This document shows, in pieces, positions 54,273-62,240 of a stretch of DNA of 64,000 bases. A model generated the notes under the pieces. It was not told the DNA's origin. It saw only the letters and a program-made list of their open reading frames with translations, and ran no database searches. Origin of the DNA: Lachnospiraceae bacterium UBA7196 (GTDB taxonomy: Bacteria; Bacillota; Clostridia; Lachnospirales; Lachnospiraceae); NCBI GenBank assembly GCA_002490835.1, contig DKUU01000018.1, positions 210,648-274,647 of the forward strand. Direction: 5' to 3'. Position 1 is the stretch's first letter, and each line of letters starts with the position of its first letter. Made by a program: the position numbers and the translations under genes.

Positions 54273-54842
54273 ATGACGGAAATGGGAAAGATAACAGTAG
54301 AGACATGTGAGATTGAGGGGCTGAAGGTAATTACCCCTGCGGTGTATGGAGATAACAGGGGTTATTTTATGGAGACCTATCACTATGAGGATTACAAGGC
54401 GGCGGGGATCGATCAGGTTTTTGTGCAGGATAATCAGTCTTCCTCCACAAAGGGTGTGCTGCGGGGTCTGCATTTTCAGATCCATTATCCGCAGGACAAG
54501 CTGGTGCGTGTGCTTGCGGGCGAAGTATTTGACGTGGCGGTCGATCTGCGTAAAGGTTCCGCTACTTACGGCAAGTGGTATGGCGTGACGCTCTCCGCGG
54601 AGAATAAAAAGCAGTTTTTTATTCCTAAAGGGTTTGCGCACGGTTATCTGGTACTCTCGGAGCATGCGGAGTTTGCTTACAAATGTACGGACTTCTATCA
54701 TCCGGGTGACGACGGGGGGATTCTTTACAATGACCCTGAAATCGGGATCGAGTGGCCGTTCCCCGACGGCATGGAGCCTGTGATGGTCGACAGGGATAAA
54801 AACTGGGAAGGGCTTGCCGCGTATACAGAGAAGTACCGCTAG
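54273..54842 (+). CDS. rfbC: dTDP-4-dehydrorhamnose 3,5-epimerase
   Basis: 189 residues, usual length. It epimerises C3 and C5 of dTDP-4-keto-6-deoxyglucose. Motifs: 'VFVQDNQSSSTKGVLRGLHF' with the catalytic His, 'DVAVDLRKGSATYGKW', 'FFIPKGFAHGYLVLSEHAEF' and 'YKCTDFY'. An alternative start at 54282 is possible (the RBS AAGGAG is very close to 54273). rfbD, which would finish dTDP-rhamnose, is not in the window. The next gene, the exporter permease, is 25 bp away. Confidence 0.96.
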   Translation: MTEMGKITVETCEIEGLKVITPAVYGDNRGYFMETYHYEDYKAAGIDQVFVQDNQSSSTKGVLRGLHFQIHYPQDKLVRVLAGEVFDVAVDLRKGSATYGKWYGVTLSAENKKQFFIPKGFAHGYLVLSEHAEFAYKCTDFYHPGDDGGILYNDPEIGIEWPFPDGMEPVMVDRDKNWEGLAAYTEKYR

Positions 54843-54867
54843 AAATGAAGGTATGAAGGACAGTGGC

Positions 54868-55947
54868 ATGACAGAAAAGAAACAAAAAACTAAAAAGCCC
54901 GTAGGGAAGAGAAACATTCCGAGTTTGCGAAGCAAATCTCGCAGATCAACTTGTTTGATCTTACCGAAGTCCGCAGCAATTATGATATTCTGGGGGCTTG
55001 GTCTGCTTTTGGCGACGGTTCTCATTGTTCATCATAATCCGCTGGCCGATCAGGTGACGGAGCGAATGAAGAAGGTGAGCGGCTGCGTGCTGATCGCTTT
55101 TACCTGTATCATGTTTTCCATCTATTATGACAGGATCGTGACGATCCCGGTGGAGCTTTTCCAGAGCCGGGGGCTTATTTGGAAGCTGGCAAAAAACGAC
55201 TTTAAAAAGCGCTACGCAGGTTCCTATCTGGGGATCGTGTGGGCGCTTGCACAGCCTGTAGTCACCGTGCTGATGTACTGGATCGTGTTTGATAAAGTGT
55301 TTGACGCCAGAGTAGAGTTTGTGGCAGCAGGGGGCGAGACGCCGCCCTACGTCCTGTATCTGACGGCCGGGTTAGTGCCGTGGTTCTATTTTTCGGAGGC
55401 GATTTCACAGGGGACGATGGCGCTTGTGGAGTACAGCTATCTGGTCAAGAAGGTGGTGTTCAACATCAGCATCCTGCCCATCATCAAGGTGATCGCGGCC
55501 ACCTTCATCCATGTGTTCTTTATGGGGATATTGCTGCTCGTGGCGGTGGGCTACGGTTATATGCCTACGATCTATACGGTGCAGCTTATCTATTACAGTT
55601 TCTGCCTTTTCCTCTTCGTGCTTGCCCTGAGTTATCTGGCGAGCGCGCTGGTGGTCTTTATCAGGGACTTACAGCAGGTGATTGGCATCGCCCTGCAGAT
55701 CGGTATGTGGGTGACGCCTATCATGTGGAATATCGATATGCTGAAAACCGATAATATGAAGACGCTTTTTAAGCTTAATCCGCTGGTCTATGTGGTGAAC
55801 GGCTACCGCAGCGCGATTTTTGAAAACGTGTGGTTTTGGGAGCATTTCTATTCTTCCACCTATTTTTGGATATTTACCATCAGCATGTTTTGTATCGGGA
55901 CGCTGGTGTTTCGGAGGATGCGGCCACACTTTGCGGATGTATTATGA
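54868..55947 (+). CDS. ABC-2 polysaccharide export permease (Wzm/TagG-like) with N-terminal extension
   Basis: 360 residues from ATG 54868 (AAGGA 7 nt upstream). The Wzm/TagG core begins near 'FQSRGLIWKLAKNDFKKRYA' (~residue 95) and has the hallmark 'GSYLGIVWALAQPVVTVLMY', with about six spans. The first ~90 residues are extra: a basic tail (RSKSRRST) and two added spans. It makes the membrane channel of the exporter with the downstream ATPase. Two small hairpins are embedded in the extension at 54924-54936 and 54943-54961. Confidence 0.9.
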   Translation: MTEKKQKTKKPVGKRNIPSLRSKSRRSTCLILPKSAAIMIFWGLGLLLATVLIVHHNPLADQVTERMKKVSGCVLIAFTCIMFSIYYDRIVTIPVELFQSRGLIWKLAKNDFKKRYAGSYLGIVWALAQPVVTVLMYWIVFDKVFDARVEFVAAGGETPPYVLYLTAGLVPWFYFSEAISQGTMALVEYSYLVKKVVFNISILPIIKVIAATFIHVFFMGILLLVAVGYGYMPTIYTVQLIYYSFCLFLFVLALSYLASALVVFIRDLQQVIGIALQIGMWVTPIMWNIDMLKTDNMKTLFKLNPLVYVVNGYRSAIFENVWFWEHFYSSTYFWIFTISMFCIGTLVFRRMRPHFADVL

Positions 55948-55950
55948 ATC

Positions 55951-56184
55951 CTGCAGCGATACGGGTAGAAAGTCCCCTTGCGTCGGCTCCGGAGCATGGA
56001 TTTTCCAAGCGTTCCGGCGCAGTTAAGGATACGGACGCAACCGCCCTCTACTCGCCATCCGGGCTCGTTACGGGCTTTTCGTGACATCCATGTCCCGAAA
56101 TTGCTGGATATTGGGCGGAATGCAGGAAAATCTCATGTTCCTGCGCAAGACAGCGGCGGGAACATTCTGCCCGTATCGTTGCAG
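55951..56184. repeat. long intergenic inverted repeat between permease and ATPase genes
   Basis: Outer arms CTGCAGCGATACGGGTAGAA and TTCTGCCCGTATCGTTGCAG pair over 20 bp with two mismatches. Nested inside are TTGCGTC/GACGCAA, GCTCCGGAGC and CAGGAA/TTCCTG stems. There is no T run and no coding potential. It fills nearly all of the 282-bp gap between two genes that must be expressed together. Confidence 0.75.
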
Positions 56185-56229
56185 ACGATTTTATAATGAT
56201 GGCGAGATAGGCAAAATAAGGAATCAACC

Positions 56230-57528
56230 ATGGAAAACATCGCAATCGAAGTAAAAAACGTGGAAAAAGTGTATAAGCTCTACGACAAGCCCTCGGACCG
56301 TTTGATGGAGGCGCTGCACATCGGGCGGGGAAAGCGGCACACGGAGCACCGCGCCTTAAAGGGGGTCGATCTGACCATCAGGCAGGGAGAGTGCGTGGGC
56401 ATCATCGGTACCAACGGTTCCGGAAAATCTACGATCCTTAAAATAATAACGGGTGTTCTTTCTCCGACAGCGGGCGAAGTGACGGTGAACGGACGCATTT
56501 CCGCACTCTTAGAGCTGGGCGCGGGCTTTAATATGGAATATAACGGCATTGAAAATATTTACTTAAACGGCACGATGATCGGTTTCTCACAGAAGGAGAT
56601 CGATCAGAAACTGGAAGAGATTCTTGCTTTTGCGGATATTGGGGACTATGTGTACCAGCCCGCGAAGACTTATTCCAGCGGAATGTTCGTGCGTCTGGCC
56701 TTTGCGGTGGCCATCAATATCGATCCGGAGATTCTGATCGTAGATGAGGCGCTCTCCGTGGGAGATGTCTTTTTTCAGGCAAAATGTTATCATAAATTCG
56801 AAGAATTTAAAGCCATGGGCAAAACGATCGTCTTTGTCAGTCATGATTTAAGCAGTATCAGTAAATACTGCGATCGTGTGGTACTTCTCAATCAGGGTGT
56901 CAAGCTGGGGGAGGGCGCGCCCAAAAAGATGATCGATACCTACAAGCAGGTGCTTGTGGGGCAGTATGTACCGCCCGAGTCGGAGGGAGAGCGCCTTTTG
57001 GACGATGAGACACTCAGGGAAATGGCAGCGAAGGGCGTAGACGGCAGCAAGCTGGAAGCGGGCAAGGGCGGTACGGCGGAAAATCCGGAACTGCTGGAAT
57101 ACGGTTCTAAAAAGGCGAAGATCACGGAATACTATATTACGGACGAAAAAGGAATGAGAACATCCGCTATTTTAAAAGGAGGCAGGTTCTCCATTCATAT
57201 GAAGGTGGAAATGACCGAGAGGATCAATGCCCCGATTTTTGCTTTTACGATAAAAAATGTGCGGGGAACGGAGATAACGGGAACCAACACCATGTTTGAG
57301 AAAGCTTTTTTAGAGTCGGTGGAGGCCGGAGAGACCAAGGAGATCACGTTTACGCAGGAAATGAATCTGCAGGGCGGCGATTATCTGCTGTCGCTCGGTG
57401 TCACCGGTTATGAGGAGGATGAGTTCACGGTCTATCACAGGTTGTATGATGTGTTGAATGTAACGGTGATCTCGGATAAGGATACGGTGGGATTTTACGA
57501 CATGAACTCAAAAGTTGTAGTGAAATAA
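56230..57528 (+). CDS. ABC polysaccharide exporter ATPase (Wzt/TagH-like) with C-terminal recognition domain
   Basis: 432 residues. ATPase domain (1-~245): 'GIIGTNGSGKSTILKIITGV' (Walker A), 'TYSSGMFVRLAFAVAI' (signature), 'ILIVDEALSVGD' (Walker B) and 'VFVSHD' (switch His). Residues ~297-432 form a beta-sandwich of the Wzt C-terminal type ('KITEYYITDEKGMRTSAILK', 'GGDYLLSLGVTGYEEDEF'). In such exporters this domain reads a chemical mark at the chain end. The next gene codes a candidate marking enzyme. It pairs with the 54.9-55.9 kb permease. Confidence 0.95.
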   Translation: MENIAIEVKNVEKVYKLYDKPSDRLMEALHIGRGKRHTEHRALKGVDLTIRQGECVGIIGTNGSGKSTILKIITGVLSPTAGEVTVNGRISALLELGAGFNMEYNGIENIYLNGTMIGFSQKEIDQKLEEILAFADIGDYVYQPAKTYSSGMFVRLAFAVAINIDPEILIVDEALSVGDVFFQAKCYHKFEEFKAMGKTIVFVSHDLSSISKYCDRVVLLNQGVKLGEGAPKKMIDTYKQVLVGQYVPPESEGERLLDDETLREMAAKGVDGSKLEAGKGGTAENPELLEYGSKKAKITEYYITDEKGMRTSAILKGGRFSIHMKVEMTERINAPIFAFTIKNVRGTEITGTNTMFEKAFLESVEAGETKEITFTQEMNLQGGDYLLSLGVTGYEEDEFTVYHRLYDVLNVTVISDKDTVGFYDMNSKVVVK

Positions 57529-57535
57529 TGCGGAC

Positions 57536-57669
57536 GCAGGGGCAGGCAGATATCCTGTGTCGCCGCGCTTCCGCTCCGCAAAATACGCAGCGGACACTAT
57601 GCTCGTGAAATACCTCGCTTAGTGCCGGCGAATTTTGAGGGGCTCCGTCGGATATCTGCCTGCTCCTGC
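57536..57669. repeat. intergenic inverted repeat between ATPase and methyltransferase genes
   Basis: Outer arms GCAGGGGCAGGCAGATATCC and GGATATCTGCCTGCTCCTGC pair over 20 bp with one mismatch. An inner stem pairs CAAAATACGCAGCGGACACTA with TAGTGCCGGCGAATTTTG imperfectly. It has no T run. It fills the 173-bp gap before the next start. Confidence 0.8.
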
Positions 57670-57701
57670 TGTGCTGTGATAGCCCCAGAAAGGAATAAAT
57701 T

Positions 57702-59804
57702 ATGTCGGATAGTATCATAGAAGAGATAGGGAAAATAAAGCTGGATCTGACACACTACCCCGGTGAGGACCTGTACTGTGACGGGGAGATCGAGGACGAA
57801 CTGCTTGCCATTGCGAGGGACTATGCCACGGTGGAGTACCAGCGGATCATCGAGGAGAGGAAGAGCTGGGAGATTCTCTATCACTTTTCTCCGCTGCGGG
57901 AGAATATCGTGGAGTGGCTGCCGATAAACCGCACGATGAAAGTATTGGAGATCGGTTCGGGCTGCGGGGCTATCACGGGCGCGTTTTCAAGGAAGGCAGG
58001 CGAGGTGACCTGCGTAGAACTTTCGAAGAAGCGCAGTCTGATCAACGCTTACCGCCACATGGATGCGGATAATGTGACGATTCATGTAGGGAATTTTCAG
58101 GACGTGGAGCCTGATCTGCCCTGCGACTATGATTATATCTGCCTGATCGGGGTCTTTGAGTACGCGCAGGCTTACATCGGTTCTGAAACGCCTTACGAAG
58201 ATTTTCTTAAGATCATCAAAAAACATCTGAAACAGGGCGGACATATCGCCATTGCCATTGAAAATAAATTTGGGTTAAAGTATTGGGCCGGCTGCAGGGA
58301 GGATCATCTGGGCGTCTATTATGCAGGAATTGAGGATTATCCGGAGGGCGGTGTGGTCAGAACTTTTACCAGAGACAGGCTGCTTGCCATGGCGAAGTGC
58401 TGCGGCTTTTCGGAGGCGCAGATGTACTATCCCTATCCGGATTATAAGTTTATGACGACCCTCTATTCGGACAGGCGGCTTCCCAGACGGGGAGAACTTT
58501 CCGATAACAACCGTAATTTTGACAGGGACAGGCTGCAGCTTTTTGATGAGAAGAGGGTTTTCGACAGTGTGATCAGAGAAGGGCAATTTCCTCTTTTTTC
58601 TAATTCCTATCTGCTTCTTCTGGGACCGTCACTGTCGGAAGAATATGTGAAGTACTCCAATGACAGAAAAGAGGAATTTCAGATCAAAACCCTGCAAAAA
58701 AGCACAGGATTTGGGCCGGTTATAGAAAAACATCCGTTATCTAAAAGGGCTGAAAAACATATCGAGGACACTGTGAAGGCGTATGAGAAGCTCTCCGAAC
58801 GGTATCGGGGAAGTCTCTTGGCGGTCAATGAGGCCAAGCTGGAAAAGACGGCAGAAGGCACGCCTTATATCAAGATTAAATTTTTGCGAGGAAAAACGCT
58901 GGAGGAAATCCTCGATGAACGGTTAGAAAAAAAGGATGTGGAAGGCTTCCATAAACTTTTCGACGAGTATCTGAACAGGATATCCGTGGGAGAGGATGAG
59001 GAGATTGCGGATTACGATCTAATCCTAGCAAATATCATAGTTGAGCAAGATGATAACGATTGTTATAAAATTGATAACACTTGGAATTTAATTGACTGTG
59101 AGTGGACTTTTGACAAGGTCATTGAGACAAGAGAAATTGCCTTCCGCGCAATCTACTGCTATCTGCTGGCGGACGAACAAAGAAATAAGCTAAACTTGGA
59201 TTTAATAATGGATCGTCTGGGAATCGGACAGAGCGAGGCGGAACAATACCGCAGACAGGAGATGAAGTTTCAAAAATACGTGACAGGAAAACGACTTTCC
59301 ATGGCGGAGCTGCGGGATGCGATCGGAAAGAAGAATTACCTGCTTGCAGATATCTGTGAAGGCTTACAGGATCGGCCGGCAGAAGACCGCGTGCAGATTT
59401 ATGAGGATACGGGAAACGGTTTTGTGGAAGAACAGTCCTTCTTTCTGGAGGAGGATGGCGAACAGCTTGTGCGAAGCGGTGAGGGGATGATGGAACTTTC
59501 CGTGAAGATCAGACGGGGGCGCAGCGCTCTGCGGATCGATCCCGGAAGCCGCCCCTGCCTGATCTATATCAAGCAGATTATCTGGAATGGAGAAGCGGTT
59601 TCTCTGAAAGGAAAGCAGTTACAGACGAATGGTTTTAAGATGGGAGAGGATGTCTACGCCTTTCCGACGGAGGATCCGAATATCACGCTGTCTCTCCGGG
59701 GCCTTTCAGGAGAGGAGGAGAATCGTCTGGAGGCGGTTATGGAAGTGACGGTGATGTCAATGGAGATGATCGGACATTTGCAGAAAAGGGGATTGTTTGG
59801 CTGA
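57702..59804 (+). CDS. bifunctional methyltransferase plus kinase-like protein (WbdD-like layout)
   Basis: 700 residues. The N-terminal half is a class I SAM methyltransferase: motif I 'VLEIGSGCGAITG' (81-93), acidic 'VTCVELSKKRS', then 'YDYICLIGVFEY'. Residues ~325-490 look like a kinase/phosphotransferase fold: 'YDLILANIIV' (Asp439, Asn444) as the catalytic loop and 'WNLIDCEWTF' (Asp465) as the metal Asp. The HGD of typical phosphotransferases is DYD here. The C-terminal ~150 residues are a beta-rich domain. WbdD, which caps O-antigen chains, has the same order and similar length (708). It overlaps the next gene by 1 bp. Confidence 0.82.
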   Translation: MSDSIIEEIGKIKLDLTHYPGEDLYCDGEIEDELLAIARDYATVEYQRIIEERKSWEILYHFSPLRENIVEWLPINRTMKVLEIGSGCGAITGAFSRKAGEVTCVELSKKRSLINAYRHMDADNVTIHVGNFQDVEPDLPCDYDYICLIGVFEYAQAYIGSETPYEDFLKIIKKHLKQGGHIAIAIENKFGLKYWAGCREDHLGVYYAGIEDYPEGGVVRTFTRDRLLAMAKCCGFSEAQMYYPYPDYKFMTTLYSDRRLPRRGELSDNNRNFDRDRLQLFDEKRVFDSVIREGQFPLFSNSYLLLLGPSLSEEYVKYSNDRKEEFQIKTLQKSTGFGPVIEKHPLSKRAEKHIEDTVKAYEKLSERYRGSLLAVNEAKLEKTAEGTPYIKIKFLRGKTLEEILDERLEKKDVEGFHKLFDEYLNRISVGEDEEIADYDLILANIIVEQDDNDCYKIDNTWNLIDCEWTFDKVIETREIAFRAIYCYLLADEQRNKLNLDLIMDRLGIGQSEAEQYRRQEMKFQKYVTGKRLSMAELRDAIGKKNYLLADICEGLQDRPAEDRVQIYEDTGNGFVEEQSFFLEEDGEQLVRSGEGMMELSVKIRRGRSALRIDPGSRPCLIYIKQIIWNGEAVSLKGKQLQTNGFKMGEDVYAFPTEDPNITLSLRGLSGEEENRLEAVMEVTVMSMEMIGHLQKRGLFG

Positions 59805-62203
59805 TGAACAGACAGAAGAAGCGCTATGACTGGACGAGCTGGTATATGGCAGCTTATGAAGAGGAACGCAAACAAAATACTGTGCTGGCCGGGCGGATTG
59901 CGGATGCCGAAAGAAGGCAGATGGATGCGCAGGATAATCTGAACCGTATCCGTAATAGTTCGCTTTATCGAATGGCGCTGAAGGCGGCGGTACCGATGCG
60001 CAATCTGGCCGGGCGTCTCAAGGGAGCGTCCGGTCCTGATGAGGCGCTTGCGCGGACGGAGGCGAAGAAGGAGCAGCTTCTTCGTTATGAGGAGGAACTT
60101 TGGCGGCAGTCAAATCCCTATCAGCAGTGGATCGAAGTTTGTGAGAATAAAAATACGGGTGTTATAGAAAAGGGCGAAGCAGTTACGATACAGGGATTTC
60201 GGGAGATTGCGGTGCCGGGAACGGATGTTTTGATCCTGACCTACGGTGAGGGTTTGATCTCCTTTTCCGCGTTTGCGGCGGTGAAGGCTTTTTTTGCAGG
60301 GAACGCCGCCTGTCTTTTGGCCTATGCGGACGAGGATTTTTACTGGGAAGATCTGACGAGGCGCATGGAGCCCTGGTTTAAGCCTGACTATTCTCCGGAC
60401 ACCCTGCTTGCGTTTCAATATTTCGGTCATTTTCTGGCGGTCAGGACAAGCGTGCTTGACAGCATGAGCTACCGGATGGTGAGTATGAAAGATCCCGAAG
60501 CGGGGTTTTATGAGCTGTGTCTGCGTTTGGAAGAGAAGATCGCGCAGATGACGGGGGGCGCTTTGAAGGACAGGAAGGAGGCCATTGGCCATCTGAAGGC
60601 GGTACTTTATCACAGGATTTACAGACCTTCCGGAGATACAGTGCGTGCGATTGCCCAGACGCCGTCGCGCAGAGAGGCCTTTTTGGTGGTACAGGAGGCA
60701 CTGAAAAAGGAACTTGCAGAGGGGAAATTTTTGGTGAGCGCTTCCGCGCGCTGTGTGCCGGTGAGGGAAGATGCCCTGATGCGCAGGGGGCTTAGGGCGG
60801 AGTTTAGGCAGGGAGCGGATCCGGACATTTATCATCTGCTCTATGATACTTCGGTTTCCGGTACGGAGCGCTGCACCAGATCGGGAAGTGAGAATACGGC
60901 GATTGCCCCTCATCGCGTGGTGTCCGTGATCATACCTTCGAAGGATCACCCGGAGGTGCTGGAAAAATGTCTGCACTCGTTTCGGGAGAGGACGGCTTAC
61001 CGTTTTTATGAGTGGATCGTGGTGGATAACGGCAGTACCGATGAGAACAGGGAAAAGATGAAGGCTTTGCAGAAGGCTTATGGTTTTACCTATGTCTATG
61101 CGCGCATGCCCTTCCATTTTTCCAAAATGTGTAATCTGGGCGCGAAGTATGCGAAGGGCGACCTGCTTCTTTTGATGAATGACGATATGGAGATTATAGA
61201 GGGAAGCTGGCTGGGACGCATGGCGGGACAGGCTATCCAGCCCCATGTGGGCGCGGTGGGAGCAAAACTCTGGTACGCGGATACAGAGCGGATCCAGCAT
61301 GCGGGCGTGACGAACATGGCCATCGGCCCTTCTCATAAGCTGGTGACCTTCCCTGACGAGGAGGACTACTACTACGGGAGAAACCGCCTCACCTACAATG
61401 TAGCGGCCGTGACGGGAGCCTGTCTGATGATTGCGCGAAAGAAATACGAGGAGGTAGGCGGTATGGACAATGGGCTGCCGGTCTCCTATAACGATGTGGA
61501 CTTATGTTTTAAACTGATGGAGGCCGGTTATTTCAATGTACAGCGAAACGACGTGATCCTCTATCACCATGAGTCCTTAAGCCGCGGTTTGGATGAGGGC
61601 GACGAGGGCAAATGGGAACGCCTGCTTTCTGAGAAGGAGGCGCTCTATCAAAGGCATCCTGACTTTTTGGGAAAAGATCCGTTCTACCATACGGAATTAA
61701 TCGACAATGCGTCGCATTACGGGTGTAATTATAAATTCTCTTATGAGGATCCCCTCTGTGTACAGGAGGCGCGGTTTTTGTCAAAATCTCCTTTAAAAAG
61801 GCAGCTTAAGAAGGCCGGATGCGGCAGCCTGCGGCTTACGGTGGACAGGGCCGAACTGCAGCATAAGATAAACAGGGAGGAACCGGATATTTTTTGGATC
61901 ATGGGCTGGAGTTTTCTGCCGGGTGCGGACAATGCGGCGTTTCGGCGTGAGATTGTGCTGCGGCGGACAGACGGCGCCGGCTATCTTGCACGACCGGCGG
62001 ACTGGCACCGGACGGATGTGGAGGATATCCTTCCCGCGGAGAGAAATGTGGGCCTTGCCGGTTTTGTCCTGCGGCTGCGCAGGGATCAGATGCGGCCCGG
62101 AGAGTACCAGATCGGAATGCTGGCGACGTGTGAGGCCGTGAATGATGGAGAGACGCCGGCGGCTTATATTGCGTGGACGGAAAACAGACTTACCGTATTA
62201 TGA
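59804..62203 (+). CDS. large tandem GT2 glycosyltransferase, first domain degenerate
   Basis: 799 residues. A short helical N-terminus ('GRIADAERRQMDAQDNLNRI') leads to a partial GT2-like region (~130-330) with 'YADEDFYWEDLTRRMEPWFK', 'PDYSPDTLLAFQYFGHFLAV', but no clear opening motif. A complete GT2 domain follows (~365-600): 'SVIIPSKDHPEVLEKCLHSF', 'WIVVDNGSTDEN', 'LLLMNDDMEII' and 'GAKLWYADTERIQHAGV'. A beta-rich C-terminal domain ends it. Such enzymes build rhamnan or similar polymers. It starts on the stop of the methyltransferase gene, so the two are coupled. Confidence 0.88.
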   Translation: MNRQKKRYDWTSWYMAAYEEERKQNTVLAGRIADAERRQMDAQDNLNRIRNSSLYRMALKAAVPMRNLAGRLKGASGPDEALARTEAKKEQLLRYEEELWRQSNPYQQWIEVCENKNTGVIEKGEAVTIQGFREIAVPGTDVLILTYGEGLISFSAFAAVKAFFAGNAACLLAYADEDFYWEDLTRRMEPWFKPDYSPDTLLAFQYFGHFLAVRTSVLDSMSYRMVSMKDPEAGFYELCLRLEEKIAQMTGGALKDRKEAIGHLKAVLYHRIYRPSGDTVRAIAQTPSRREAFLVVQEALKKELAEGKFLVSASARCVPVREDALMRRGLRAEFRQGADPDIYHLLYDTSVSGTERCTRSGSENTAIAPHRVVSVIIPSKDHPEVLEKCLHSFRERTAYRFYEWIVVDNGSTDENREKMKALQKAYGFTYVYARMPFHFSKMCNLGAKYAKGDLLLLMNDDMEIIEGSWLGRMAGQAIQPHVGAVGAKLWYADTERIQHAGVTNMAIGPSHKLVTFPDEEDYYYGRNRLTYNVAAVTGACLMIARKKYEEVGGMDNGLPVSYNDVDLCFKLMEAGYFNVQRNDVILYHHESLSRGLDEGDEGKWERLLSEKEALYQRHPDFLGKDPFYHTELIDNASHYGCNYKFSYEDPLCVQEARFLSKSPLKRQLKKAGCGSLRLTVDRAELQHKINREEPDIFWIMGWSFLPGADNAAFRREIVLRRTDGAGYLARPADWHRTDVEDILPAERNVGLAGFVLRLRRDQMRPGEYQIGMLATCEAVNDGETPAAYIAWTENRLTVL

Positions 62204-62240
62204 AGGGGCACGCGTGCCGATAGAAAGGAATGAATCATAT

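Noticed and set aside
60110..61336. 408-residue minus-strand open frame under the GT2 gene
   Set aside because: It is opposite a clear GT2 domain with conserved motifs; composition and lack of an RBS mark it as a shadow.
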